Source of the DNA: Cristatella mucedo
Taxonomy: Eukaryota > Bryozoa > Phylactolaemata > Cristatellidae
Assembly: GCA_009760855.2 (NCBI GenBank)
Contig: WPIO01000002.1
Coordinates: 4,246,501-4,300,000 of the forward strand
Direction: 5' to 3'
DNA: 53,500 nucleotides
This document shows, one piece after another, positions 20,871-31,686 of this stretch (position 1 is the first letter of the stretch; every line of letters starts with the position of its first letter). A model generated the notes under the pieces. That model was given only the letters and a program-made list of their open reading frames with translations, had not been told where the DNA came from and did not search any database. The translations under genes and the position numbers were made by a program.

Positions 20871-21930
20871 TGCTTGCGGCTGTGGTAAAAATTGCGGTAT
20901 TGGTGCTTTCCCGATGACTTTCTGTGCCCTTTGCCCATGCAGAGAAAGTTAGGGATACAGAAAATCAAAGTGAACTGCAAACAGTAGCTGTCATGTTCTC
21001 AACAGCAGTCGCAAACGCTGCGTATTCGCCTTCTAAAACTGACTGTCTTTCGCAGGTCGTTTTAAGTCCTGTGAGCTCTGAGTGGTCAAAAAACTGGGAT
21101 ATGACATGTTGGAGCGTGTTCATACTTGTTCATCTTCAGCGCGCGGCGATCATCGTTCGCCTTCAAATTATTTTCAGCCAATGGGCTTACGCTATTTTAT
21201 TCACCATCCTCATGCTATCACGTGACACATTTCAGATTCCCTCGGCTCGTGGAGATTTATTCTTTAATCTGCTATTGATGGGTTGGCAAGCTACAGCAGC
21301 TAGATTAGGACGGTGCTATATATCTCTTACAGCTGTTGTATTATTAACAATAATAACAAGATGCGTCATCATCTAGATTTAGAAAATGTTGCTACAAACC
21401 CGTCAGGAGAGTTATTCAGGTGTAGCTTGGACTTCCAACTAGTTAGTCGTAGATTATGGCTGGTTCCGTACACAAGCTTCTCTCTGCGACTGACGAATGA
21501 GACTGCTCTACTATCTTCAATATGTTATTATCATATTAAGAATTGGTGCTCTTCGTTACTGCGACACTCTACTAACGTCAGATTTTCTGCGAAAATCAGC
21601 TTAGCACACTAGACTCGTTAGTTGTGCTTCGAGGTGTCAGTGCCGTCAGAAATTGTCGATGATCACCAAGGACTATCACCACTGACGTGAGGTGTGTTTG
21701 TGGCAAAAATAGTTCTGGAGCTTCTACAGCGCCATCGTGACACAGTGTGGCAGTGCGATTGACAGATAGCAAAGGATTACACGTGAAGTCAGAAATACGA
21801 GTCTTAGCGGCATTTGCAAAGTTTTTCCCTGGAAGGTCTGGGTGGCCATTTCACCCCCTCCGCGGCATTGCGGTAGGGACCTCATCCGTCGTGGCTCGCC
21901 TTTCGTCTGCTCAGCCAAACATTGCTGACT
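20871..21930. other. Unannotated spacer
   Basis: A 150-codon plus-strand frame at 20924-21376 has hydrophobic stretches (AYAILFTILMLS, LTAVVLLTII) but no recognised family and ends in an AT-rich simple tract. I see no gene here. Confidence 0.4.
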
Positions 21931-21933
21931 AGT

Positions 21934-22240
21934 CGGTGCTCTACAACTATTCCACGATTCTTACGCAACGAAAAACACTCTCCTGCTTTCGACAATAGCA
22001 CATTCTTTTTAATGGTCCTGAGCTGTAACTTCCACGTTACTCACTATCTAAACCGCTCTGTTGACTCTGCTATGCTTCCCAATTTATCTTAGTTTCGTGA
22101 GAGGAAGTCTGCTGGCTACCAAATGCGTACCAAAAGCCGCCTAGGCTGTGAGTGGGTCATACAAAACTCTCTTACTTAACACCCACATAGTCTTTGTGGA
22201 GTTACAGGTGTAGATACACCACATTAAATTAATTTATATG
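21934..22240 (+). mobile_element. LINE-B 3' end fragment
   Basis: The plus strand matches the last part of the 6-9.6 kb element. CCACGATTCTTACGCAACG comes first, then GGTCCTGAGCTG, CTACCAAATGCGTACCAAAA and TAGGCTGTGAGTG. The 3' UTR end is TTTGTGGAGTTACAGGTGTA followed by GATACACCACATTAAATT. It is 5'-truncated. Confidence 0.85.
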
Positions 22241-22749
22241 AGATATTAAAAAAATTAAAAAAAATTATTGCTTTACTGAGACAGTGTATGCAGTTTACAT
22301 CAATTTTAGTATTGAGTCATTTGGAAACTTCTAGGCACGTCACGTCTAAAATATGCATTGAAGGACATTTTTGTTTCTGCTACGATGATACAGCTATTAT
22401 TAAAGCTATGTCTAAATATTGTGGCCACCATATGCATTTTCGTGAGCAAAATTGGAAATTGAGTTGTGCATTTAACCCATAAATATGATGAGCATAGTCG
22501 TAGGTTTCATTATTTACCTTCTTACGTCACCGATGTGAAGTTGAAATTATTAAAGTTTAATACTGAGGGGTCCGGGATACAAACCTTGTGAATTCCAGAC
22601 TGGATTCGTAAGCCGGTCCTTCGAAATCCGGATCGTGGTTTACCCAATGGTATTATTCAGAATTTTTAATTTGCTCCCTACCATTTAAAAAATGTCTTCA
22701 ATAAAATAATAGCAAGACACCTATATAGCTTTATGTCCTGAGTATTCCG
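22241..22749. other. AT-rich spacer
   Basis: No gene or repeat family was recognised. Confidence 0.4.
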
Positions 22750-22915
22750 TGAGCCTTGATGGAACACTTAGGTAAGGCGGTTGCTCTTCATGACCTCGGC
22801 CCCAAGGTCGTGGTTTCAAATCCTGCGGTGGGCGATTCTTTATTGTAGCCGCAAGTGGCGGTAAAAGCTATAAAGGCTCTTCTGTCGCTATACAAAAGAG
22901 GCTGTCGAATCAGCT
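22750..22915 (+). mobile_element. SINE-2 copy
   Basis: The tRNA-like head has GGAACACTTAGGTAAGGCGG (A-box region) and GGTCGTGGTTTCAAATCC (B-box region). The body has GATTCTTTATTGTAGCCGCA and AGTGGCGGTAAAAGC. The end is CTTCTGTCGCTATACAAAAG then AGGCTGTCGAATCAGC. It is collinear with the 51.6 kb copy, including the decayed central hairpin. Confidence 0.8.
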
Positions 22916-24824
22916 AGTAATTTCTTTTATTTAGAAGATGATGTTGAAATGAATTGGGAGTATTTAGACGAAGACGCTCTAATGCCACACAAACTCTTCC
23001 TATGACCCATTTTAAGAACAGCAGCACAAAAGAAGTCTGAATTTTCAAAATTTTCACACAGGCTGAAAAAATGAAAAGAATTGAGAACTAGTCAGACAAA
23101 GATAAACACTGCATAGAGCACAAAGATACCTGCAAAATGCTTGCAATCAAGCCCCAAAAAAACTTTTAATATCGAAATAAAAACTCACATGCTCACAGCA
23201 CAATTCATTTTCATTATTTTCTTTGTTAAATTGAAACAGCAAACAAAATTTAAACAACAAAAAATAAAACAATAAAATGACATCTGCACTTCCACATTCA
23301 GTTTCTGTGCACACCTGTAGCAGTTGATCCATTCGCAGGCTTTATTCTCCATGTATACTCTACGAAACTTCTGCAGGCCCATTGAATTCAGTTCGTAACC
23401 CGGAATCGAGTTTGTAACCCGATTCATTTTTACGCCAACGCAGGTGTTCTGAACCCAAATTTCTCGTTATTTGAAATGCCTGTTTCGTGGAACATCCCTA
23501 AATAGACTGTGAAAAGTCAGAGCAACTAGAATTGTTGCCATATTTTTTAAAATAAGCGTTCACGAGAAAGACTGTCATCAAAGATATACAATTTATCTTG
23601 AAGTAAGTTGAAATTAAAACAATATCATATTTTCAGCAATATAAAGAAACAATATTTTGAGAGCATTTTTAGCGACTTATAAGTTCAAAAAAAATATTTC
23701 ACAACCTTCCGTAGATACACGCAATATTTTTTGAATCACGTTGTCCAAAGCGAAGGAAAAACAGCCCCTTTTCTCGCGTTCTCCTCTTTTGTAGAGCTCT
23801 CTCCTTCATTTTTGTTAGTAGACCTCTAACCATTATTACCGGTCGCAGACCTCTCAGCTCCATTTTTTATTTTCAAGCGCTTGATCGACAGAAATATTGA
23901 CTCTGCTTAATAGTTTCGCAGGCTCAATATTTATGGTATTTTCTTGCAACCTGACTTTGACGAGAGTGAGCAGGAATGATGCCAATGACGTGCATTCAGA
24001 ATGGTGAGCTGTTAGAGGGATACTGTTACACATTAATGCCGGACGAGGGGCAGATAAGAAATTAATCCTGAGCAGAACTGTCTCTAGCTTTTATGCGGCC
24101 CAGCTGGTCACCGACGAGCAGTGACAAATCCAAATCGCTGATAGATGAGCATGCATGGCTAAGACGTACGTCATCCGATCCTAAGCGAGCCGAGCTCAGC
24201 CCGAGCTATCCGCTTAGCTCGGGCGCCTCATCCTTGCACCGTTGCAACGCTCGGTGTGAGTTCCTACTGACTACGAGCACATTATCGTTTTACCCTACTT
24301 GAGAAGTTTCATGGTGACTGTGATTTTCTCTTTAATCGCGGCTACGCTTGTCAAATCCTGATTGATATATACCTATATGTACGTAACTATATGTAGATAC
24401 TGCATTGAGGCTCAGGGTCGTGAAGCGGAAATAAGATGCTCCCGTCTCACGACTCAGGTAGCAGATTGTAGTCCTGCGTCAGGAAGTTTTAGTTTGCCCA
24501 AATCAAGTGAGAAATAGGCAGTTAAGCTTTTCTGCCCGTGCAAGAACTAAGCTGTTCAATCACTTGACCTTTATTTTCTATACTACACAGGTAATGCATC
24601 TTCATCTGATTCTCAGCAAAAACGCAAAATGTAACCGGATGTTGTAGTGATGCATTTACTGCTGCTCACTAAATGCTTAGGTAGCTTTGGTGTGCATACG
24701 ATAGCCTAAAAACTGAATCTCGAGCAACAAAAAAGAAGTTGAAAAGCACAGCTGAGTCAAGATCACCGTCTATAAAATAAGTAGCCGAGAATTAGCAGAA
24801 CTGAACCGCTAGACAGAATTTGTC
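22916..24824. other. AT-rich unannotated spacer
   Basis: Minus-strand frames at 23147-23427 are Cys- and Phe-rich and look like translated AT-rich DNA. No gene or repeat family is recognised. Confidence 0.4.
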
Positions 24825-24965
24825 GAAGTTGACAGCAGGGGAGAGGATTTCGCTGCGTAAAGACATTCTAGAAGTGAATCCCATAGTTTAGGAGCTGAAA
24901 AGGAGATACTTACCAATGAAGTACTTAGCTGAAAGAATGGGATAGCCATTTAATGTTGTGACAGG
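24825..24965 (-). mobile_element. LINE-B relic
   Basis: Compared with 36470-36600 the same order is visible: GGATTTCGCTGCGTAAAGAC, AAGTGAATCCCATAGTTTAG, then GAATGGGATAGCCATTTAAT. These are the antisense of the LWNSLPQFLRND region and upstream. It is older and more diverged than the other copies. Confidence 0.6.
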
Positions 24966-25074
24966 GCCCGGATATCGAGCCTGGCATCGCACTATACACG
25001 AATTGTTTTGACTCCGACCTTTCCTCATGAATTTATTTAATAAAATAGGTTCATAAAGCAGAAGTTACACATTA

Positions 25075-25150
25075 GCCAGGGTGCCGTGTCCTGCCGGGGT
25101 CGCGAGTTCTATCCTCGAATCTCGGTTCAGGAGCAGGGACCACACGGCTT
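25075..25150 (+). mobile_element. Possible tRNA-like SINE head
   Basis: GCCAGGGTGCCGTGTCC and GGGGTCGCGAGTTCTATCC resemble a truncated A-box/B-box pair. It abuts the 3' side of LINE-C, and no matching body follows. Confidence 0.3.
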
Positions 25151-25181
25151 CTTATAATGCGATCGCCTTAACGATACTCAT

Positions 25182-25727
25182 TCACCTCAATTCAGCTCGC
25201 TCAGTTCGAGGAATGTCATGATCAGCCTCCGGGTCGGTATCATCGCCGGGCCACCAACTGTCGAGTGCATCGACCGCAAGAGGCCTCGCCACGGCTGCCC
25301 GACAGCTGGCATTTAGCAATGACCAAGCTGCTGCGCCGTACTTGTTGACCTTGATTCCGGAAGCCACCGCCATGGCATCTGGGTTGATTTCAAACGGTAC
25401 CGGGACATCGACGAGGATAGCTTCTGCACTGCTTTCTGTCAGTAGGTCTGGCTTAAGGACCGGACCAATATGACAATCGGGTGGGTGCGGCCTGTGGACA
25501 TGCAGCTGAGGGTGGTGGCCGGGAGAGCCCCGATGGAGGCACCCCAGGATCAGGTTGCTTCGGGCCGTTATTGAATGTTGCATTGTTCGGCAGTGACTGA
25601 GCACATGGGCTATGGCCTCGGCCTCAGAGCGGCACAAGCAGCAGCTGGTGTCCGGTCCGGGATACAACAGACTCGTAGCGGCCGGCACCGGCAGGACGAC
25701 CAGGCGTGCTTGATGGATAAACAGCAA
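25182..25727 (-). pseudogene. LINE-C C-terminal zinc knuckle and restriction-like endonuclease
   Basis: The open piece is 181 codons. A Cys-Cys-His-Cys motif, C-x2-C-x9-H-x4-C (CLCRSEAEAIAHVLSHC), is followed by the PD...D...K pattern of the restriction-like endonuclease fold: KPD at about residue 91, AILVDVPVPFE at 103-113 and KVNKYG further on. A Trp-rich end, DALDSWWPGDD, is close to the usual GALGxWxPxND end of such proteins. This is the best preserved part of LINE-C. The endonuclease would cut target DNA during target-primed reverse transcription. The fragment alone is not a functional element. Confidence 0.75.
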
Positions 25728-25834
25728 GGCCCGTAACGACAGGCTGACGCCCGTCGTCTGAAAAAACTAAGGGTGGTGAACATGTTTATGAACATGCAGC
25801 GACTGATCCTTCCTTTTTGCAGATTGGGCTCCCC

Positions 25835-25985
25835 ATGAGCTGATTTAAAAGAAGCCTCATTTGTATACAGACAGAAAACCCCGACGGCTATCATCACCGC
25901 TTGAATCTCGCAATAAAGAATCACCCACTGCATGATTCGAACTCACGACCCTGGTCGTGAAGAGCGAGCACCTTACCTCATGGGT
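25835..25985 (-). mobile_element. SINE-2 copy inside LINE-C
   Basis: On the minus strand CCCATGAGGTAAGGTGCTCG and CTCTTCACGACCAGGGTCGT lead to the B-box AGTTCGAATCATGC. GGGTGATTCTTTATTGCGAG follows, then GCGGTGATGATAGCCGTC, and the end TTCTGTCTGTATACAAATGA with AAATCAGC. LINE-C sequence lies on both sides, so this SINE appears to have inserted into it. I could not define the target-site duplication. Confidence 0.8.
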
Positions 25986-26664
25986 TATCACTCTCATGTC
26001 CTGCCTTCAAACCTGCTTGGCGAACTTGTGCAGTTTTGAGAGGACCGTGTGATGCACGATGGAGTGGTTGAGACCAGCGGTGTCGGTCGATACTGCCATA
26101 ACTTCGTAACCGGTCGCCGATAGGCAGCAAGATAGACTCTTGAGGCACCCATGCCCGTTCGACCACAGTGTGGCCGAACCGACCCTGTTGCCACCACCAA
26201 ATGCTGGCGAGCTCAGGTGCCCTCATTAGACCTAGGGGCACCCCCAGGCTGGAGAAAGCTCTGCTGAGGTGGTGACTCGCGACCGCCGGAACACGTTCGT
26301 TGGTTGAGCTTAGCATGACGCATATGTGTGAAAGAGCAAAGAGTATCCGCGATTGCAATCCGAACTACGCTCAGTCTGCCGGAGGAGAGTGGTACAAAGT
26401 GGAAATAAGCCAATGCAAAGTGTGGTGAACTGCATATGGTCTGGCCAAAGTCTATTAGAGCCTTCTCTGCCGTCTGCAGGGCAGACTTGTAGATCATTCT
26501 GGCCCGACCGGGGTAGTCGAGCCGTGGCAGGAGGAAAGTCCGTAATACATTAAGCTTTTGCCAAAGGAAGAGAATGATGGCATTAAGTAAGCTAATGGTT
26601 CTCGTGAGAGAAGATCAGGCCTGTACCATCTCGGCCTCAGGTAGCCCGAGACCTAGAAGTGCTC

Positions 26665-27150
26665 AAAGATACCGATCAGATCTACTGCCCTACCAGGCTA
26701 AGCATCGTACTTCCGCTTTTCGGAATCTAACTGTTTACCTAGACCTGGTGCAGACCTCAAATTCTTTGGAGACCGTGTCTTTAGTTCGCATGCTCTCAAA
26801 ACCTAGAATTTACTCGCGACTTTCTGCCACGACATCCCCTGACTCGGCCGCATTTAAAAATAAATGAAAAACGAACCTATTTATCACAGCATTTAGCTGG
26901 TCCCTGTGATTCGTTCTTTATGTGTGTATGCTCGCTGACACTGTGCACGCTGCCACTTACCAGACTTGCATGCTGACCCTGTGCATGTTACGCTTACAAA
27001 TCTTTTTGTTAATCGAACATGCTACGATGCAACCACTAACCTTCCGATCGTGTTTCCTTTGCAGCAAATGTAAAGTAACTATAAAGAGATTGAGTTCGCT
27101 GAGGGCGCTTTATCAAGTGTGCTATTAATATTTTCATTATGATTAAGTTA
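26665..27150 (+). mobile_element. LINE-A 3' fragment
   Basis: The plus strand encodes SDLLPYQAKHRTSAF and a decayed continuation, then the LINE-A 3' UTR. The tail is GAGATTGAGTTCGCTGAG followed by GGCGCTTTATCAAGTGTG, and a degenerate ATTAATATTTTCATTATG. It begins within about 110 bases of the LINE-C end. Confidence 0.85.
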
Positions 27151-28662
27151 GGCCACGCACACGTTATTCGTCAGGTCATCGTTCAGGCCGGGCTCGGCGT
27201 TGCTGTAGCTTGTGATCCTCGGCTAGACCTCCGGAAACCACAGCCAGTCCTTGCTCAGAAGGAGGATTAAGGCTGTGAATGCGTGCCAGTAATTGGTGAG
27301 CGCACACTGCCCTGGATGAATGCGTGACAGCCACAAAGAAGGAAACTCTAGGGGCAAGCTTTAAGCCGGCACTGGCGCTGGCAACGGCTGTCCTGGAGGT
27401 AAGCCGTTTGCGTAACGGATGATGGTGCCAGAGTGGAAAGAGCTGACTCTACTGGTTGGCCTGAAGCGCAGCAAGGTGAAGCGTCGCTGAGGTTGGAAAT
27501 TGTGTGGTCAGGGTGTGGATGGGCCGTGTCTACCACCGACGAGATGTAGTGCTCCCTTCATGGATACCTGCTAAGCACTGATTCAGATGACCAGGCGAAG
27601 GGGCAGAGTGGACACTGCACTAGAAGCTCACCGAGTTGATGTGCTCAGAGGCTTGACAGCGCCAGCAGAAGTACGGCGAGCACTTAGCATATACATACTC
27701 CGAGGAGCCTCAGGGGGTGCAGCCAGAAGGTTTAGATCAGGTCTTGATCACGAAGGCCTCCCCGTCGATAATTAGAACTGGGGAAAATCCTTGTCGACTT
27801 CTATCGTCACGACCCGTCTTTCAGACATCAGCAATTCGAATAGCAACGGGACTTTAACGTCGGTGGCAGCACCAAAACTCCACAACGTTCTTGTCACTGT
27901 TTCATCCGGTGTGTCAATGTTAAGGTCATCAACTATAACTGCTTCCCTGCAGTCGCCCAGGTAGTTCGCACCATTTTAACGTCCGCTCGCCAGTAAAACA
28001 GCCAGGATCGACGCCTGGTCGGCCGTGCGGCACTTCAGGATCGTAACGGCCGGACTGGCAGTCGCCTTGGTCCTGGCAATCGTAGACCGCTGGGTGCAGG
28101 CTTTGCGAGCTGGAATTACCATTTCCATAACGTCCTTCTCACCCATCCAGGCATGCAGAGAAAACTTTCACCTGGTACTGATTTAGCCGGGCTCCAGAGC
28201 TAAAGGATGAACCTCGGGCGGTTTTGGCTGCCTAGCCCCTTGACGAGAGTCACGACTGCCAATCGAGGGTCGTACCGAGGGCAAGTGCTGGGGCAGCAGC
28301 AGACTGACGGTGGCCGGAATTCCGAGGAGCAGTCATTTTTGTCCGTCTTGCCTGAGAATCATCATTGGCCGTCGTAGAGACATTTCTGGGGTCGGCGATC
28401 AGGATAAGAGCCGGAGATATCTGTTCGTAGAAAACAGAGCACTAGCGCCCATAGTCGCTGACAACAGAGCAGAGGTGTGAGTAACGCCATTCGTAGCTGA
28501 CGCATCCACAACACTAACAGCCGTCATGCTGTCGCCGACCAGTTATACCGGCTCGGCTGGCTGCACCTAGCTGACTCGCAGAGTACAGGTGCCCGGTAAA
28601 AATGAACTCACACCAGCAGTAGTACGAGAGTTCGTGCATACTGTTTGCAAGCTTTAACTCAC
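27151..28662. other. Unannotated moderately GC-rich segment
   Basis: Several short frames at 27348-27775 and none with a recognised motif. No repeat family was identified. Confidence 0.4.
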
Positions 28663-28735
28663 GTGTCGTCTTTGTATTTTGCGAATTTTTCTGAATATAC
28701 GTGCTGCTCAGCAGAACTTTCTTGGGCACCGCCAT
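28663..28735 (-). CDS. Candidate first exon ending at a strong donor
   Basis: On the minus strand GTCAAGATGGCGGTGCCC gives an ATG (28735-28733) in a good Kozak context that is also a YY1-type AAGATGGCG element. The frame reads MAVPKKVLLSSTYIQKNSQN and reaches ACAC|GTGAGT, a consensus splice donor, at 28663/28662. Another frame through the same bases is also protein-like (EQHVYSEKFAKYKDDT) and closes just after the donor. I do not recognise either product, and no second exon was found. Confidence 0.2.
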
Positions 28736-29127
28736 CTTGACATCTACAGATGAGTCCAAGATCTGGAATAAGTACGTGTTCTCACATAAAGTGGAGGTGG
28801 CTTAGTGCGACTTCATCATGAGTGCTCGTTACTTAATTGTTCTCCTTAATGACTGCTTCACGTATAAAATTTTAATTCGCAAGAAGCCTCCACATCTCAT
28901 CATCGTGTTTGATTACTCTTATTTTAGGGGCCAATTTGCTGCATTGACTGACTATGTTAACAGCAATACTGTCACCTATTTTTAGCAGGACTACCGAAGG
29001 CCATTAACAATTGACAGCCATGCCAAGTCTTCACAATCACATGGAAAACTGATCTTTAGCAGTGGCCTTGTACAGTATAGCGGCGAATGCACAGTTACTA
29101 TCTAGTTACGGGTCTAGATATATGCAG
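28736..29127. other. Unannotated spacer
   Basis: No gene or repeat family was recognised. Confidence 0.4.
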
Positions 29128-29175
29128 ATTTGAGGGAGCTTTATCAAGTGCATTGTTATTATTATTATTATTTGT
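29128..29175 (+). mobile_element. LINE-A extreme 3' tail
   Basis: Only the last part is present: GAGGGAGCTTTATCAAGTGC followed by ATTGTTATTATTATTATTAT. It is the shortest LINE-A insertion in the window, about 45 bases, and shows extreme 5' truncation. Confidence 0.7.
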
Positions 29176-29844
29176 GGGAACCTCACGGCTTCCGCCAAAA
29201 GTGCTTTTAAACTTAGTCATGTGTAATGCTTACATTGCCTTGCTAGGATGCTAGTGTTGGGTTCTTGTATTAGCTGTTACACTAAGAATCAAAGACTGGT
29301 ATTTTGTTTTTACAAATGTGGGCCGTAGTGTAAAGCTTCTATGAGGAGTTCTACAAAGGTGTGTCAGCATACGTATATGAGATATTCTGCAGCGTCATTG
29401 GTTCTTCAATACACCATTGACTAAGTGAGACCAGGATGATAATGCTATTAATAAGCAAGTGAGCTATTCTGACTGTGGGGTTTACCTTAACAGGGACCGT
29501 ATGCTAACAGCTTAAGGTGCATATTCGTAGTGTCCAACGAAGCCAATTGATTTAGCAAGCCCGATGCTTTCAAGCTTAGCGGCAGTGCTTAAGGCGTGGT
29601 AAGTGTGGGATTCGGGACACGTTTTCAAGCTTTTTCCTGCACGCTCCACCTCTTAGCAGTCTGTAGACAGAAGGCTGTCTTTGTCTTGGATTATTTGCTC
29701 ACGCTTGCAATGAGAAAATGTATGGCTGCCATGTAATGTAGCCGTTAAAAGCCAGACACTTGAAATTAGAAAAAGTAAGTTCCGTACGTTGCCTTTTAAT
29801 TAATCTGAGTCTATAAGTTGACGATGGCACGCCAAGTTAATGCT
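29176..29844. other. Unannotated spacer
   Basis: No gene or repeat family was recognised. Confidence 0.4.
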
Positions 29845-29990
29845 ATTTTGCCCAGCGGATAAGGTGCTGGCCTCAACGCGAGGTCGAGGTCAAGGTATTT
29901 GATAGTCGAGGTCGTGGGCTCAATCCCCGTGGCTTGTGTGAAGCGTCTTAATCGAGATTAGGCTCTCTTAAGAATCCATAAAAACGAGTT
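29845..29990 (+). mobile_element. SINE-1 copy
   Basis: The plus strand has GCCCAGCGGATAAGGTGCTG (A-box region) and GAGGTCGTGGGCTCAATCCC (B-box region). The tail is GTGAAGCGTCTTAATCGAGA then TTAGGCTCTCTTAAGAATCC. A small duplication (GAGGTCGAGGTCAAGG) lies between the boxes. The tail stem has decayed. Confidence 0.8.
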
Positions 29991-30284
29991 ACTTTTTATA
30001 TTTTTATCTGAGAGTTGTCTATACATTAATCGGTTATTGCACTCACTCTCAAGACTTGTTAATCTAGCATCACTTTCGTGAGTTTTGCCAGTAATGAAGG
30101 GTTACAATTTCAAATTAAATTGGCATTATATGAGACCTTTCTATCCACTGTCAATTTAGGCTCCTTGGGTTTAGTTAGTCTAGCATTTTCTCGAACTAAA
30201 TGATAATATTTATTGAATCGGCTCTTCAGTTCATCTGTACCATAAGTCTGCTATTCGCTCCCGGTTACAGTCACTAATTGCAAT

Positions 30285-30630
30285 TATTTTGCCTTCTTCA
30301 AGTCTCGACTAAAGAAGCATCTGTTCCTGTCGGCTACGCCCTGTGAGCTTGTCTTTTTTTGGATGTGTTATACATGCATACCAGTGCACTATTCAGTGAT
30401 TACTACTAGCCAGATATCTTACTTACCTGAGGCTGCGTGTGACTCAATGTTTTCTTTTTTATGTGGCCTATGCAAGATACTTGCTTTCTTTTGCATCCTT
30501 GATTCCGTGCATGCCACTACCCGTTGGTTCCTGATTCTTTCAAGGCGAGCTGTAATTCATTCGTATAGAAAAAGAGTTTTCTCAGGGCGTTCTAAAAACG
30601 AACTATTATTATTATTACTATTAATAGCTT
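30285..30630 (+). mobile_element. LINE-D 3' end
   Basis: The plus strand encodes SSSLKKHLFL-like residues (CTTCAAGTCTCGACTAAAGA), the FKSRLKTHLF motif found near the C terminus of L2-like RT proteins. A 3' UTR of about 250 bases follows, containing TTGATTCCGTGCATGCCACT. The end is TTTTCTCAGGGCGTTCTAAA with an ATTATTATTATTACTATT tail. A second copy lies at 44.9 kb. Confidence 0.65.
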
Positions 30631-31686
30631 ACGTTTGCGTAAAAGCATGTGAAATTTCACTGTTGCATTTCAATGCGGGGTGACCTTGAAGTGCTCACTG
30701 ATTATCTGAATGCCCATGGACCACGTGGTGAGCCCAGCCCAGCTAATTAGCCCGGCCGGCTGTCGGGCAAGGACTCCATGTCACGACACGAATCACCAAG
30801 TGCTCATTTCGTACCTTGAGTCTTTCTGTCTCTGAGTTTGTCATAGCTAAGAAGTTCGGTGAGATTTGAAAGAACAACGCTCACGTGGTACTTTTTCTGG
30901 CTCTTGCTTTCTATATTTTGTCGTATGCGACGTTCCTCTTGAGTTTCGGCCGAAAGTTTGTAGCGCCGAGTGGCTTCCGGTGTTACTTGATTTCTCGTTT
31001 TTTCTGCTATAGTTAAGGTTATATTCTGCTAGTTTTGTTTCATACTTGTTCTCAATACAGTGCTGTGAAAACTTACAGGTCTAAAATGGCAGGCAGAAAC
31101 CATAGCCCCGTGATTATGCTTAGGCATGTCCGTGGAGGCGTGTCCATGCTTTTCAAAGGCAGGTTTGTTACTCCCACTTAGGCAGCTTTCTAAAACTTCT
31201 TTTATGTAAACAAAAAGAGGGAGGCACGTTTAGCGCCAATCACCTATTCGGACAACTAAGGGAATGGGGCAGTAGTGCAAAGAGCACAAGCTGGTGGGAT
31301 TCCACGGCCTCCGAACAACCCCTGCGTGTGCTCACAGCCCTGTGTGAAGCGTTAGCTTCGCTGTACTCGATTTCAACTATAATGGAGGAAGTTGCAGGTG
31401 CGTATGGAAACCAGTAAATTCTCTCGCACTTCTTATAGCTCTCATCATTTCTGTACCAACGGTGGATGCCTGCAAATATCCATCAGGAATCTAATTTAAG
31501 CATGTCATCAGATGCTGCGAAGGACGAACTAACTAACTAAGCTGCCTATTACGAGGCAACCGTAACAAGCTTAGCAAAGAATGCTATTGGGTGTCCCGAC
31601 TTTAAGGTTGTTTGCATTCATGAGGGGAGGCTTAGATTTTCTTCGCCGATTACAGAGATTGTATTCATTTCCTCATCATACCCTTG
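30631..31686. other. Unannotated spacer
   Basis: No gene or repeat family was recognised. Confidence 0.4.

Larger units (their letters stand above)
25155..26560 (-). mobile_element. LINE-C, R2/NeSL-like element fragment
   Basis: The minus-strand coding remnant has, in order, RTFLLPRLDYPGRARMIYKS (about 26540-26480, shifted frame) and HFVPLSSGRLSVVRIAIADT (about 26390). After an interruption come LLFIHQARLVVLPV and the zinc motif CCLCRSEAEAIAHVLSHC (about 25640-25580). A restriction-like endonuclease block follows (KPDLLTESSAEAILVDVPVP then KVNKY, about 25450-25330). This order is typical of R2-, R4-, NeSL- or Hero-type LINEs, which use a C-terminal restriction-like nuclease instead of an apurinic-like one. 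The N-terminal region and most of the RT are missing here. Confidence 0.75.

Noticed and set aside
20924-21376. 150-codon ORF with hydrophobic stretches as a membrane protein
   Set aside because: Hydrophobic runs are common in translated AT-rich DNA; there is no family match and it ends in a simple-repeat-like tract.
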